Shown: in pieces, positions 1 to 8,747 of the stretch | Layout of the letters: each line of letters opens with the position of its first letter | Numbering within the stretch: position 1 is the stretch's first letter | Assembly (NCBI GenBank): GCA_036794825.1 | Contig: DAIRGA010000013.1 | Span: 69,375-133,374 of the forward strand | Direction of reading: 5' to 3' | Length of the DNA: 64,000 bases | Origin: RZYY01 sp036794825 | GTDB lineage: Bacteria > Bacteroidota > Bacteroidia > Bacteroidales > 4484-276 | Position numbers and translations under genes: made by a program | Notes under the pieces: model-generated | Database searches by the model: none | Told to the model about the DNA's origin: nothing | Seen by the model: only the letters and a program-made list of their open reading frames with translations

Positions 1-2
1 AT

Positions 3-2942
3 GACTATGATCAGTATCAAACAGATACACGCGATAAACTTTTTGCCTGGACACGCTGGAACTGGAGCGACATAGGAATCAGGGGCTTCAGGATGGATGC
101 AATCAAACATTTCACACCTGAGTTTATAGGAGATTTACTGGATAATCTATACGACAACAACATGACGCCACCGATGGTAGTTGGCGAATGGTACGGAACC
201 AATACTGATGAGCTTGCAGGCTGGGTAAACAGCGTATATAATTACATGGATAATGATACCAAACAGGCTATCGCTCCAAAAATTTTTGATTTTTCGCTGC
301 GCGAAGCCCTGCGACAGGCCTGCGATCAATTCGGGTACAATGTACGCGGTGTTTTCGATGCCGGTATTGTGGATCAGGGTAAACTTAACGGACTCAACGT
401 GGTTACTTTTGCCAATAATCACGATTTCAGGGATGGCAGTGGTTTTGCTTCGCTCATTCAGAATGATGCAATCCTGGCTTATGCCTACTTACTCACCAAC
501 AACCAGGTTGGAGTTCCTACAGTTTTTTACCCGGACTACTTTGGCTATCCGCAAAACGGCCCGAATTACCACCCTCCCTATAAAGGCGGACATAAAAATG
601 CCATTAACCAGTTGATCAGCATTCACAATCAATACATTTATGGTGCATCAGGAAGAACCTATCTGAACAAATGGGGAAGTGGTTTTATCAATAGCGCCGG
701 CAACACCAACGATCAGCTGCTTGTTTATCAATTAAAAGGCTCCTCAGGCTTTAAAGATGTGGTAGTTGCCATCAATTTCAGCGGAAGCAGGGTCCAATTC
801 AGCCAGCAACTGGACGGTATTGCCGTGGGCACCAGACTTTCCGACCTTACTGGCAACTCAGCTCATCCGGTTGCTGTGGTGGAGGCAAGTGCCAACGGGG
901 TTCCCAATTCGATGTGGATAGACCTTCCCGCCCGCAGCTACTCAGTATGGCGGGTAGGCGCATGGGATCTTTTTGATGGAGACAGAAGCTGGATCGGAAT
1001 CAATGTCAAAGGCACTACCAGCTATTACCGGGTTTGGAACAGCGGCGCAGGTAATTTCCAAAACCTTGACCTGGGTACTTTCACAGGCGCTGATGTGCTC
1101 AATCTGGTTGCTTACGATATCAAATCGTGGAAACAGAGTGGAGGTGATGTAACAGGAGGACAACTCTATTACACCATCTATCCTAAAGGACAAAGGCCCG
1201 TTTCACCGGTGTTTAGCAGTCAAAGCCTCAACTGGATGGAAGATATCGGAGGTTCAGGAACCGGAAATCAGAAATGGGGTTTTGACGACGCCTCAATTAA
1301 CCTTTTAAGTAATCTTACTTCAGGAGAGTACACCATCGAGCTTTATTCTCAAATGAATGGTACAAGTCCCATTAAATCGGTTTACGACGCTAACAATGGA
1401 GCAAACTACAAAGCCCACTTCCGGTATAATTACGTCAGGTCAAATGCTGATGGAAACTGGAGTGCAGCTGCCACCTGGCTCGATCAGGTAATTCCGGATA
1501 ATGCCGCAATAAGCGCAGAAATTAACCATCATGTTATTTTATCCGAAAGCAAATCCGTAAATCACCTCAAAATCTTCGGTGGCAGTCTCACCATCAGCCC
1601 TACTTTTACTTTTACGGTAGTTGGCACAGCATCAAGTACCCTGAATGAAACAGGGTTAATCCTTCAGTCCGGCTTGTCCGGAACTGCTTCGCTCATTCAT
1701 AACTCACCGGGCGTTAAGGCAACCATCCAACGACACATTCCGGCTGCAAACTGGAGTGTTGCCGGTGAAGGCTGGCATCTGATCTCCCCACCGGTATCCG
1801 GACAGGCAATTTCTGGCGGCTGGGCTCCCTCCGGAAATGGAAATGACTACGATTTTTATGGCTGGGATGAGCCTTCTGCTACCTGGCTGAATCAAAAAGT
1901 CGGCGCAAATAATATTACCCATTTTATTCCTGGAAAAGGCTACCTGACAGCCTATCAGCAGACTGCTGTTAAAGAGTTTGCCGGTCCGATAAATGTTGCT
2001 AACCATTCGGTAATTTTAACCAAAGCCGGTTCTGGTGTTTTTTCAGGATGGAATCTTCTTGGGAATCCTTTTGCCAGCGCACTCGACTGGAGCCATGCAA
2101 GCTGGAACCGGAATCCTGCAATCAATGGCCTGGCAAAAATCTGGAGCAACGGCGCCTATGTTGAGATAGATGAAGACGAACCCATCATTCCATCCGCCAA
2201 CGGATTTTTTGTGTATTCTGATCAAAATAATATCGGACTGACCATACCCGCCGCTGCACGTGTGCATGATGACCAAAACTGGTACAAATCATCAGGAAAC
2301 CGTATTTTACTGACAGCCAAGGCCATTGGAAGTGAAATGGTTCAGCGCAGCGTGGTCAAGGTTAATCCTCAGGCCACCGAAGGCTTTGACCTGCAGTTCG
2401 ATTCGCGGTTTTTAACCGGTTATGCCCCAGCATTCTACTCGCTGGCAAATGGCGAAAAACTTTCGACCAACACCCTGCCCGTGATTACGGATCAAACGGC
2501 AATACCATTCCACTTTGTAAAAAATGACGCCGAGGAATTCCAGATTGCGCTTTTGGAAAGCATTACCGGACTCGAAGTTTATCTTACCGACCTCAAAATG
2601 AACATTCAGCATAAACTTTCCGAAAATCCGGTTTATAGCTTTGCTTCAGCAAGCGGTGATGAACCCGGTAGATTTTTGCTGCATTTCGGAGCAGTTGGGC
2701 AGAACGACTTAAACACCAGTCGGAAACCCTTTGCCTGGAATACCGGCGACCAGCTCTTTGTGAACAACCCGGCTGAATCGGCCACGCTGAGCATTTTAGA
2801 TGTGCAGGGGCGTTTGCTCAAAACCTTGAATCTGGTGGGTGAAGGACTTAAACAAATCAACCTGAGCCTGCCAAAGGGGGTTTATGTCGTAAGCCTGAAC
2901 AACGACCAAACTACTACTTCGACAAAGGTGGTGGTGTATTAA
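3..2942 (+). CDS. GH13 alpha-amylase family protein with T9SS sorting domain (5' end outside window)
   Basis: Secreted glycoside hydrolase of the GH13 alpha-amylase family, predicted to cut alpha-1,4-glucans at or outside the cell surface. The reading frame is open from the first bases of the window, so the signal peptide and the start of the TIM barrel are missing. An internal Met at 93 is not the true start, because the motif GFRMD runs through it. Conserved GH13 regions are visible: GFRMDAIKH (nucleophile Asp, codon at 96-98), VVGEW (acid/base Glu) and FANNHD (transition-state Asp). After the barrel come a beta domain and about 550 residues of unassigned beta-rich sequence. The last ~75 residues look like a type A T9SS sorting domain (LSILDVQGRLLKT, then PKGVYVVSL and a basic/valine end). 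The gene is followed by another T9SS-exported protein. Family call is firm; exact substrate is not. Confidence 0.88.
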   Translation, partial: DYDQYQTDTRDKLFAWTRWNWSDIGIRGFRMDAIKHFTPEFIGDLLDNLYDNNMTPPMVVGEWYGTNTDELAGWVNSVYNYMDNDTKQAIAPKIFDFSLREALRQACDQFGYNVRGVFDAGIVDQGKLNGLNVVTFANNHDFRDGSGFASLIQNDAILAYAYLLTNNQVGVPTVFYPDYFGYPQNGPNYHPPYKGGHKNAINQLISIHNQYIYGASGRTYLNKWGSGFINSAGNTNDQLLVYQLKGSSGFKDVVVAINFSGSRVQFSQQLDGIAVGTRLSDLTGNSAHPVAVVEASANGVPNSMWIDLPARSYSVWRVGAWDLFDGDRSWIGINVKGTTSYYRVWNSGAGNFQNLDLGTFTGADVLNLVAYDIKSWKQSGGDVTGGQLYYTIYPKGQRPVSPVFSSQSLNWMEDIGGSGTGNQKWGFDDASINLLSNLTSGEYTIELYSQMNGTSPIKSVYDANNGANYKAHFRYNYVRSNADGNWSAAATWLDQVIPDNAAISAEINHHVILSESKSVNHLKIFGGSLTISPTFTFTVVGTASSTLNETGLILQSGLSGTASLIHNSPGVKATIQRHIPAANWSVAGEGWHLISPPVSGQAISGGWAPSGNGNDYDFYGWDEPSATWLNQKVGANNITHFIPGKGYLTAYQQTAVKEFAGPINVANHSVILTKAGSGVFSGWNLLGNPFASALDWSHASWNRNPAINGLAKIWSNGAYVEIDEDEPIIPSANGFFVYSDQNNIGLTIPAAARVHDDQNWYKSSGNRILLTAKAIGSEMVQRSVVKVNPQATEGFDLQFDSRFLTGYAPAFYSLANGEKLSTNTLPVITDQTAIPFHFVKNDAEEFQIALLESITGLEVYLTDLKMNIQHKLSENPVYSFASASGDEPGRFLLHFGAVGQNDLNTSRKPFAWNTGDQLFVNNPAESATLSILDVQGRLLKTLNLVGEGLKQINLSLPKGVYVVSLNNDQTTTSTKVVVY

Positions 2943-3125
2943 AGAAAATCTGTGCTAAAAACCAAAAGCATGTTTGAGGAGATGGTTTGCAGTGAGAACT
3001 GAAGGAGTATTGAAATAAGTGGAAAATTGAAACCTTAATTTCGAGACAATTTTTTATTCCCGAGAAAAATAGTTTGCAATAACAAAACAATACGCTAATT
3101 GTTTCTTTACAAATAAACATAAACT

Positions 3126-4346
3126 ATGATAAAATCTATTCTTTACACAGCATTCATTATGCTCCTGAGCATTGGCGCCAAAGCACAAATCAACCTTGTC
3201 GGGGTTGCCAATAACTTTCAAACAGGAAAGATTGAAATTATTAAATGGCAAGCGCTTGATCCTGAATCTTTAATTGTTTATCCTTCCATACTTGATGGAT
3301 ATTATTTTGCCACCTCTGCTTTTGATTCCTACAACAGCAATTATTACATAACAGGAATTTCCGGTAATTCCTCGGGATTGTACTCTTACAATACGATTAC
3401 AAACCAGGAGAATCTGGTTGGGGGATCATTGTACACCAATATTTCCGAGTTTGATATGAGCACGGGAAAAATGTACAACCTTCAAATGGAAAATGAGGAA
3501 TACATCAGTATTTATGAATTTGATATTAATACGAACCAGGACAGCCTGATCGGTGTAATTTTTGAACCGGGCGTGAATGGGCTGTTTGCGGATGCTATCG
3601 GCTTTGATTCAAACAATGGAATTCTGTATTATGTGGGTTTCACCAACGATCCTGCCTTATGTTTGTATGCAGTGCCCGTCAGGGAGAATCAGTTTTCGTT
3701 CACCAAAACGATACTCAACCCAACAGCAGCGCCTTTTAACATTATCACCAGTGTTAATTTTGACAATGTCAATGAGATAAATTATGCCCGCAATGCAACT
3801 TATGATTCCACCTTTACTTACATCGGAAGCAGTGTTGTAGAGATCAATAAAACAACCGGAGATATTATTACCAGGGGTGAGCTCACCGAGTTTCCTTATT
3901 TTGTAGGTGGTTCTTCTTCTTTTGATCAGAATACCGGAAGCTTTCTAATGGTTGGTATCGACACCAGCAATATGGCTAAAATGATTGTTTTTAATACATA
4001 TGATAATACATATGTTACTGGTTTTGTTCCGGGTAATGTTTCTGAAATAGTTTGTGACAATACCAATTTCGTGCTCACTTATTACATTGCCACCGGGGTA
4101 GAGGAAGAGCAGGAGTTTAGCCTCAACCTGTATCCCAACCCTGTTTCTGAAATACTGACCATTGATCGGCCTTCTTCGGACAAAGTCGCTGTTCAGATCA
4201 TCTCCGCTTCTGGCAAAATTGTTTTTGCACAGGAATTTACAAGCAGCAAAATTGAATTGAACCTGGCTTTTCTTACTCCGGGAATTTACCTGGTAAATGT
4301 GATATCTGAGCGGAAGATAGTTTCTGAAAAAATTATGGTCAATTAA
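3126..4346 (+). CDS. T9SS-exported hypothetical protein, possible beta-propeller
   Basis: Exported protein of 406 residues with no recognised enzyme domain. It begins with a clear Sec signal peptide (MIKSILYTAFIMLLS, cleavage likely after KAQ at about residue 21). The body (25-320) has irregular repeats of the type GFDSNNGILYYVG and SSFDQNTGSFLMVG, which suggests beta-propeller blades. The C-terminus (from LNLYPNPVSEILTI, about residue 334) is a typical type A T9SS sorting domain ending in KIMVN. It stands 183 nt after the amylase-family gene and may be its own transcription unit. Export and sorting are well supported; function is unknown. Confidence 0.8.
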   Translation: MIKSILYTAFIMLLSIGAKAQINLVGVANNFQTGKIEIIKWQALDPESLIVYPSILDGYYFATSAFDSYNSNYYITGISGNSSGLYSYNTITNQENLVGGSLYTNISEFDMSTGKMYNLQMENEEYISIYEFDINTNQDSLIGVIFEPGVNGLFADAIGFDSNNGILYYVGFTNDPALCLYAVPVRENQFSFTKTILNPTAAPFNIITSVNFDNVNEINYARNATYDSTFTYIGSSVVEINKTTGDIITRGELTEFPYFVGGSSSFDQNTGSFLMVGIDTSNMAKMIVFNTYDNTYVTGFVPGNVSEIVCDNTNFVLTYYIATGVEEEQEFSLNLYPNPVSEILTIDRPSSDKVAVQIISASGKIVFAQEFTSSKIELNLAFLTPGIYLVNVISERKIVSEKIMVN

Positions 4347-4588
4347 AGTCTGATTTTTCTTTCTGCTTCTGGATCACTGAAAATCTAAAACCATCGCAGT
4401 ATGTTGATTTAGATTTTTTAATTCAGCATACTCAGCACTTCCTGCTGGTTTTGAAGGGTGTTCCTTGATTTGGAATTTTCTTTAATCACATCAACTTTGG
4501 GCGATTTGAGGATGAATCGGCTCGTTTTGATGAACCAGCGCCATCCAATTGGTTGGCAAAATGGTTTATCTTTGTCGGAGGTTTTTTT

Positions 4589-5758
4589 ATGGTAAAAATG
4601 GATAACTCACACTTAAATAAAACAGTAGCTGAATTTTTCGCAGGCATTGGACTCATGCGTGAAGGGCTTGAAAAATCCGGTTGGAAGGTTGTTTCAGCAA
4701 ACGACATTGATCCTGTAAAATACCGTCTTTACAAAAATCATTTTAAAGACTCAGAAGATCATTTTATTTTAGATGATATTCATAATCTGACCGCTGATCA
4801 AATCCCAACAGTTACACTGGCAACTGCATCATTTCCATGTACTGATCTTTCGCTGGCAGGTCGAAGAGCTGGTTTGCAAGGCGAACATTCGTCAGCGTTT
4901 TGGGGGTTTACAAAAATACTTGATGCAATGGGAGAGCGAAAACCGCCATTTGTTCTGCTTGAAAATGTTACCGGATTTCTTACATCCCATAATGGAAAAG
5001 ATTTTAAAGATGCTCTTGTGGCATTGAATGATTTAGGATATACAGTGGATTCCTTTATTATTGATGCAGCCCAATTTGTGCCTCAAAGCAGAGTCAGGCT
5101 TTTTATCGTTGGTAGTTTATCAAGCGCTCCTTCCGCAAAAGTAAGATCATACTTAAAAGAAACTCAACTTCGACCCAAAAAACTTACCAATTTTATCAAC
5201 CAGCATCCTGAAATCAACTGGAATTTGAACGCCAATTTACCCACTTTACCATCTTTAAATAAGTATTTACCCGATATTGTTGAAGATATTCCCAAAAATT
5301 CCAAACTCTGGTTCGATGCAGATAGAAAGGAGTACTTGCTCAACCAAACATTTGACAGGCATCTTTCAAAAATTCTTGAGCAGAAAGAAAAAGCTGATTA
5401 CGCTTATTTTACAGCATTCAGGAGGGTAAGAGAAGGAAAATCAATGGCTGAGATTCGATCGGATCAAATCGCGGGTTGTTTGCGAACCCCAAAAGGTGGC
5501 AGTGCAAGACAAATATTATTGCAAGTTGGCAAAGGCGAAATCAATATTAGGCTTTTAACCCCGCGAGAATGTGGAAGATTGATGGGCGTTGACAATTTCA
5601 ATTTATCCGGCACAATCAACGAAGCGCTTTTTGGGTTTGGCGATGCAGTTTGCGTTCCCGTAGTTACATGGATTGCCGACCACTATCTTAATCCACTGAT
5701 CGAAAAAATTGAATCCAAAAAATCTCTCTCAATAAAAGAATATGCAGCAACCGCCTGA
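4589..5758 (+). CDS. DNA (cytosine-5-)-methyltransferase of a type II R-M system
   Basis: Transfers a methyl group from S-adenosylmethionine to C5 of cytosine in a specific DNA sequence, protecting the host from its partner endonuclease. The ordered m5C-MTase motifs are visible: motif I FFAGIGLMREG, motif IV SFPCTDLSLAG (catalytic Cys in PC), motif VI LLENVTGF, motif VIII QSRVRLFIVG, and motifs IX-X RLLTPRECGRLMGV and ALFGFGDAVCVPV. I prefer the ATG at 4589 because GGAGG lies 7 nt upstream (4577-4581). An in-frame ATG at 4553 adds 12 residues of atypical hydrophobic sequence. The stop overlaps the next gene by 17 nt, and a DUF4928-like gene and vsr follow, so the three are almost certainly co-transcribed. 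Target specificity cannot be read from the sequence. Confidence 0.93.
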   Translation: MVKMDNSHLNKTVAEFFAGIGLMREGLEKSGWKVVSANDIDPVKYRLYKNHFKDSEDHFILDDIHNLTADQIPTVTLATASFPCTDLSLAGRRAGLQGEHSSAFWGFTKILDAMGERKPPFVLLENVTGFLTSHNGKDFKDALVALNDLGYTVDSFIIDAAQFVPQSRVRLFIVGSLSSAPSAKVRSYLKETQLRPKKLTNFINQHPEINWNLNANLPTLPSLNKYLPDIVEDIPKNSKLWFDADRKEYLLNQTFDRHLSKILEQKEKADYAYFTAFRRVREGKSMAEIRSDQIAGCLRTPKGGSARQILLQVGKGEINIRLLTPRECGRLMGVDNFNLSGTINEALFGFGDAVCVPVVTWIADHYLNPLIEKIESKKSLSIKEYAATA

Positions 5759-6692
5759 TGTATTTATCCAATGGTTTCGCTCATTAAAATTTGTAAAAGC
5801 AAACAATGGGCCGGCAAATGGAAGCATTGCAACTGCCCTGGTCGTCTTAGAAAAACTCATTACAGATTACAATCTTGATTTTAGCGCCCATATTTCAGAG
5901 GGTGGAATGCAAATAAAAGGTGCAAGTGGATCAGCCGTTGCCGCCATTCTGAAATCCTTTGGCGAAGAAAGACCGTTCGCAAAAGAAGGAGGCAGAACCA
6001 ATAGAGGCGGTCCTGCCGAAGTAAAAGCATTGCTTGAAATGCTAAGGACATTGAAACTCGAAGAATCAGCTGCTGAGGAGCGAAATGAGATCATTCGAGC
6101 CATGCAGTTCTATCTTGTTGAAAGAGTAAAGGACTTCCATAACCGACAGAAAATCAAACTTACTTTTAATCCGGTGCTCACTACATGGTATATTGTTCAC
6201 TCACTCTTGCTATCGGCAACTGCTGAAGGAAAAGCCGGACATATTGCACAACATCTGGTTGGCGCCAAACTTCAATTGCGCTTCCCGGATATAGTTGTTT
6301 CAAACGAATCTACAGCCACAGCCGATATGCAAACCCAGCGGCCAGGCGATTTTCTGATTCATCATACCGTATTTCACGTCACCATGTCGCCAATGCCGGC
6401 GGTTTATGAAAAATGTAAGCATAACATTTCACAGGGTTTTAAACCTTTCTTAATAGTTCCCGATGCAAAACTTGCCGGCGCCCGGCAAATTGCTGAACAA
6501 ATTGTTGAACAGCAAATTACCGTCGAATCCATTGAATCTTTTATTTCGCAAAATATCAACGAGATAAGTCATTTCAGCAAAGACGATCTGGTAAAAAATT
6601 TGAAAAACCTTGTGGACATTTACAATCAAAGAGTTGATGAAGTTGAAACCGATAAATCATTGATGATTGAATTGCCATCAAATCTGCTTTAA
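5742..6692 (+). CDS. DUF4928-like protein, putative type II restriction endonuclease
   Basis: Probably the endonuclease partner of the preceding m5C methyltransferase. The 316-residue protein resembles DUF4928, a family I know mainly from genes beside cytosine methyltransferases. That recognition is from memory and moderate in strength. Visible features are an N-terminal helical part (1-130), then a mixed alpha/beta part with FPDIVVSNESTATADMQTQRPGDF and FLIVPDAKLAGARQIAEQ. The acidic/polar pattern D...T.ADMQT...GDF could belong to a PD-(D/E)xK-like fold but is not a textbook motif. The start at 5742 overlaps the methyltransferase end by 17 nt, and vsr begins 2 nt after the stop. This is the usual layout for a compact R-M operon. 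Confidence 0.65.
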   Translation: MQQPPDVFIQWFRSLKFVKANNGPANGSIATALVVLEKLITDYNLDFSAHISEGGMQIKGASGSAVAAILKSFGEERPFAKEGGRTNRGGPAEVKALLEMLRTLKLEESAAEERNEIIRAMQFYLVERVKDFHNRQKIKLTFNPVLTTWYIVHSLLLSATAEGKAGHIAQHLVGAKLQLRFPDIVVSNESTATADMQTQRPGDFLIHHTVFHVTMSPMPAVYEKCKHNISQGFKPFLIVPDAKLAGARQIAEQIVEQQITVESIESFISQNINEISHFSKDDLVKNLKNLVDIYNQRVDEVETDKSLMIELPSNLL

Positions 6693-6694
6693 CA

Positions 6695-7093
6695 ATGGCC
6701 GACACCTTCTCAAAAGCGGAAAGAAGCATTATCATGCGAAAGGTGAAAAGTTCAGGAAATAAAAGCACTGAACAAAAAATCATTGAAATTTTCAAGCAAA
6801 ATGGATTAAAAGGGTGGAGACGGAATTATCCGGTAATTGGCAAACCTGACTTTGTTTTTCGAGATCGCAAGATTGCAGTATTTGCTGATGGTTGTTTCTG
6901 GCATGGGCACCAATGCAGGAACACTATCCCAAAACAGAATCAATCATACTGGGACAGCAAGCGAAACCGAAATATTGAAAGGGATAAATTCATCACCAAT
7001 TTGTTTGAGTCGCGCGGGTGGAAGGTTATTCGGCTTTGGGAATGTGATATCAAAAACGGAAATATTGATCTTTCAGCATTACTTTCAAAATGA
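6695..7093 (+). CDS. vsr: Very short patch repair endonuclease Vsr
   Basis: Nicks DNA 5' of the T in T:G mismatches that arise when 5-methylcytosine deaminates, starting very short patch repair. The 132-residue length fits the family. Diagnostic parts are the N-terminal RSIIMRKVKSSGNKSTE, the catalytic GKPDFVFRDRKIAVFADGCFWHGH (metal-binding Asp, then the FWHGH segment with the zinc-site Cys/His), the downstream W..K..RN..RD pattern and a C-terminal GWKVIRLWECDI. The gene starts 2 nt after the DUF4928-like stop and is part of the same operon. Its presence is consistent with C5 methylation by the methyltransferase two genes upstream, which creates the mutagenic mismatch that Vsr repairs. Confidence 0.95.
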   Translation: MADTFSKAERSIIMRKVKSSGNKSTEQKIIEIFKQNGLKGWRRNYPVIGKPDFVFRDRKIAVFADGCFWHGHQCRNTIPKQNQSYWDSKRNRNIERDKFITNLFESRGWKVIRLWECDIKNGNIDLSALLSK

Positions 7094-7368
7094 TCTTCTT
7101 GGTTCAATGTGATTTTTTCGTAAGATAAGATCACAATGATTATGTGGCTATAAGAACCCAAATCATCGCTGCAAAAACTTTTTCACCCTTTATCCGTTTA
7201 AATAGTCGTTCTTTGCACTTTCTTTTAAAGTAGCCGACGATTAATTCAAGATTTATCCCTTCCCTGCCATTCACCTCCCCGTTATTTCACGATCACTTCA
7301 ACATTCAACTCAGGACTAACCGAAGAAGCACGGTTGCAAAGCGGCTACCTGCACTTTAATTAATTTTT

Positions 7369-8616
7369 ATGACATTCGAAAATCTGAACATTATAGCGCC
7401 TATAACCCAGGCGCTCAAACAAATGGGTTACATTGCACCCACCCCAATTCAGGAAAAGGTAATTCCACAGTTTTTAACAGGATCCGACGTTTTCGCCACC
7501 GCGCAGACCGGCACGGGAAAAACGGCAGCATTTGCCATCCCTATTCTCCAGAAACTCTCACTTGCCCAGGATGATAGCCGGATTGGCGGCATCAAAGCAT
7601 TGATTGTGGCCCCCACACGCGAACTGGCCATCCAGATCAGCGACAGCTTCAGCGACTACGGCAAGGGGTTGAAATTAAGACACACCGTGGTTTATGGCGG
7701 CGTTTCACAATTACCGCAAACAACCCTCCTCCGCAGAGGGGTTGATATTTTGATTGCCACTCCCGGACGACTGCTCGACCTGATGAACCAGGGATTTATC
7801 CGCCTCGACCGCGTTGAATATTTTATACTTGACGAGGCCGACCGCATGCTCGACATGGGTTTTGCACCGGACATCAAACGCATCATCGCCAAACTACCAG
7901 CCCGCAGGCAGACGGGATTTTTCACAGCTACCGTCCCGCCCGAAATCAGGGCTCTGGCCGCAAGCCTGCTGCACAATCCGGTGATGATAAACGCTGTTCC
8001 TGCCTCAACACCTGCCGAAGGCATCAACCAGTCGGTGTATTATGTTGAAAAAGCCGGTAAAAAAGCGCTGCTTCATCATGTGCTTCAATCAGACGAAATA
8101 GAAACCGTGCTGGTTTTTACCCGCACAAAACATGGCGCCAACCGAGTGGCTCAGGATCTGAACAAAATCGGTATCTCTGCCGAAGCCATTCATGGAAATA
8201 AATCCCAAAATGCCCGTCAAAAAGCGCTGGAAGGATTTAAAAACCGCACGATAAAAGTGCTGGTAGCCACTGATATTGCCTCAAGAGGTATAGATGTTGA
8301 GAGGCTCTCGCACGTAATCAACTACGAGCTGCCCGAAGTACCCGAAACCTACATCCACCGCATTGGCCGTACAGCCCGCGCCGGACTGAAAGGTACCGCT
8401 ATTTCGTTTTGCTCGTCTGATGAGCGCGGCAGACTGAAAGACATCAACAAACTGCTGCCCGCTGCCATAAAAGTGAAGCAAATGGAGGGTTTCGCCTTTG
8501 AGGAAAGTTCTAACCATATAACTGCCACATCCTCAGAACCGGCAACCCCGGCATGGGGTGAGAGGTCAATCAGGACAGACAACAAGCCCAGAAGGACGTT
8601 TTTCAGGAAACGCTAA
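7369..8616 (+). CDS. DEAD-box ATP-dependent RNA helicase (RhlE-like)
   Basis: ATP-dependent unwinding or remodelling of structured RNA in the cytoplasm, for example during ribosome assembly or cold adaptation. All core motifs are present: the Q motif GYIAPTPIQ, Walker A AQTGTGKT, Ia PTRELAIQ, the DEAD box LDEADRMLDMGF, motif III as TAT (rather than the common SAT), motif V ATDIASRGIDV and motif VI HRIGRTARAG. The two RecA domains cover about residues 20-360 and are followed by a short basic tail ending RRTFFRKR, typical of RhlE-type proteins. The gene stands alone, with a strong hairpin terminator at 8661-8694. Confidence 0.93.
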   Translation: MTFENLNIIAPITQALKQMGYIAPTPIQEKVIPQFLTGSDVFATAQTGTGKTAAFAIPILQKLSLAQDDSRIGGIKALIVAPTRELAIQISDSFSDYGKGLKLRHTVVYGGVSQLPQTTLLRRGVDILIATPGRLLDLMNQGFIRLDRVEYFILDEADRMLDMGFAPDIKRIIAKLPARRQTGFFTATVPPEIRALAASLLHNPVMINAVPASTPAEGINQSVYYVEKAGKKALLHHVLQSDEIETVLVFTRTKHGANRVAQDLNKIGISAEAIHGNKSQNARQKALEGFKNRTIKVLVATDIASRGIDVERLSHVINYELPEVPETYIHRIGRTARAGLKGTAISFCSSDERGRLKDINKLLPAAIKVKQMEGFAFEESSNHITATSSEPATPAWGERSIRTDNKPRRTFFRKR

Positions 8617-8660
8617 TCTTCGTCGGCGTAAAAAATTTCACCAATCCCTTTTTGATACTG

Positions 8661-8700
8661 CCCGGGAATTTTTGATTAACTGGAAATTCCCGGGTTTTTC
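8661..8700 (+). terminator. Rho-independent terminator after the DEAD-box helicase
   Basis: Perfect 11-bp inverted repeat CCCGGGAATTT (8661-8671) / AAATTCCCGGG (8684-8694) with a 12-nt loop, followed directly by TTTTTC. It lies 45 nt after the helicase stop. The opposite-strand GH95 gene ends at 8748, so it may serve both convergent transcripts. Confidence 0.85.
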
Positions 8701-8747
8701 TTTTGGCTGAAAAATGATCAGCCTAAGGTGCAAAACGATCATTCACC

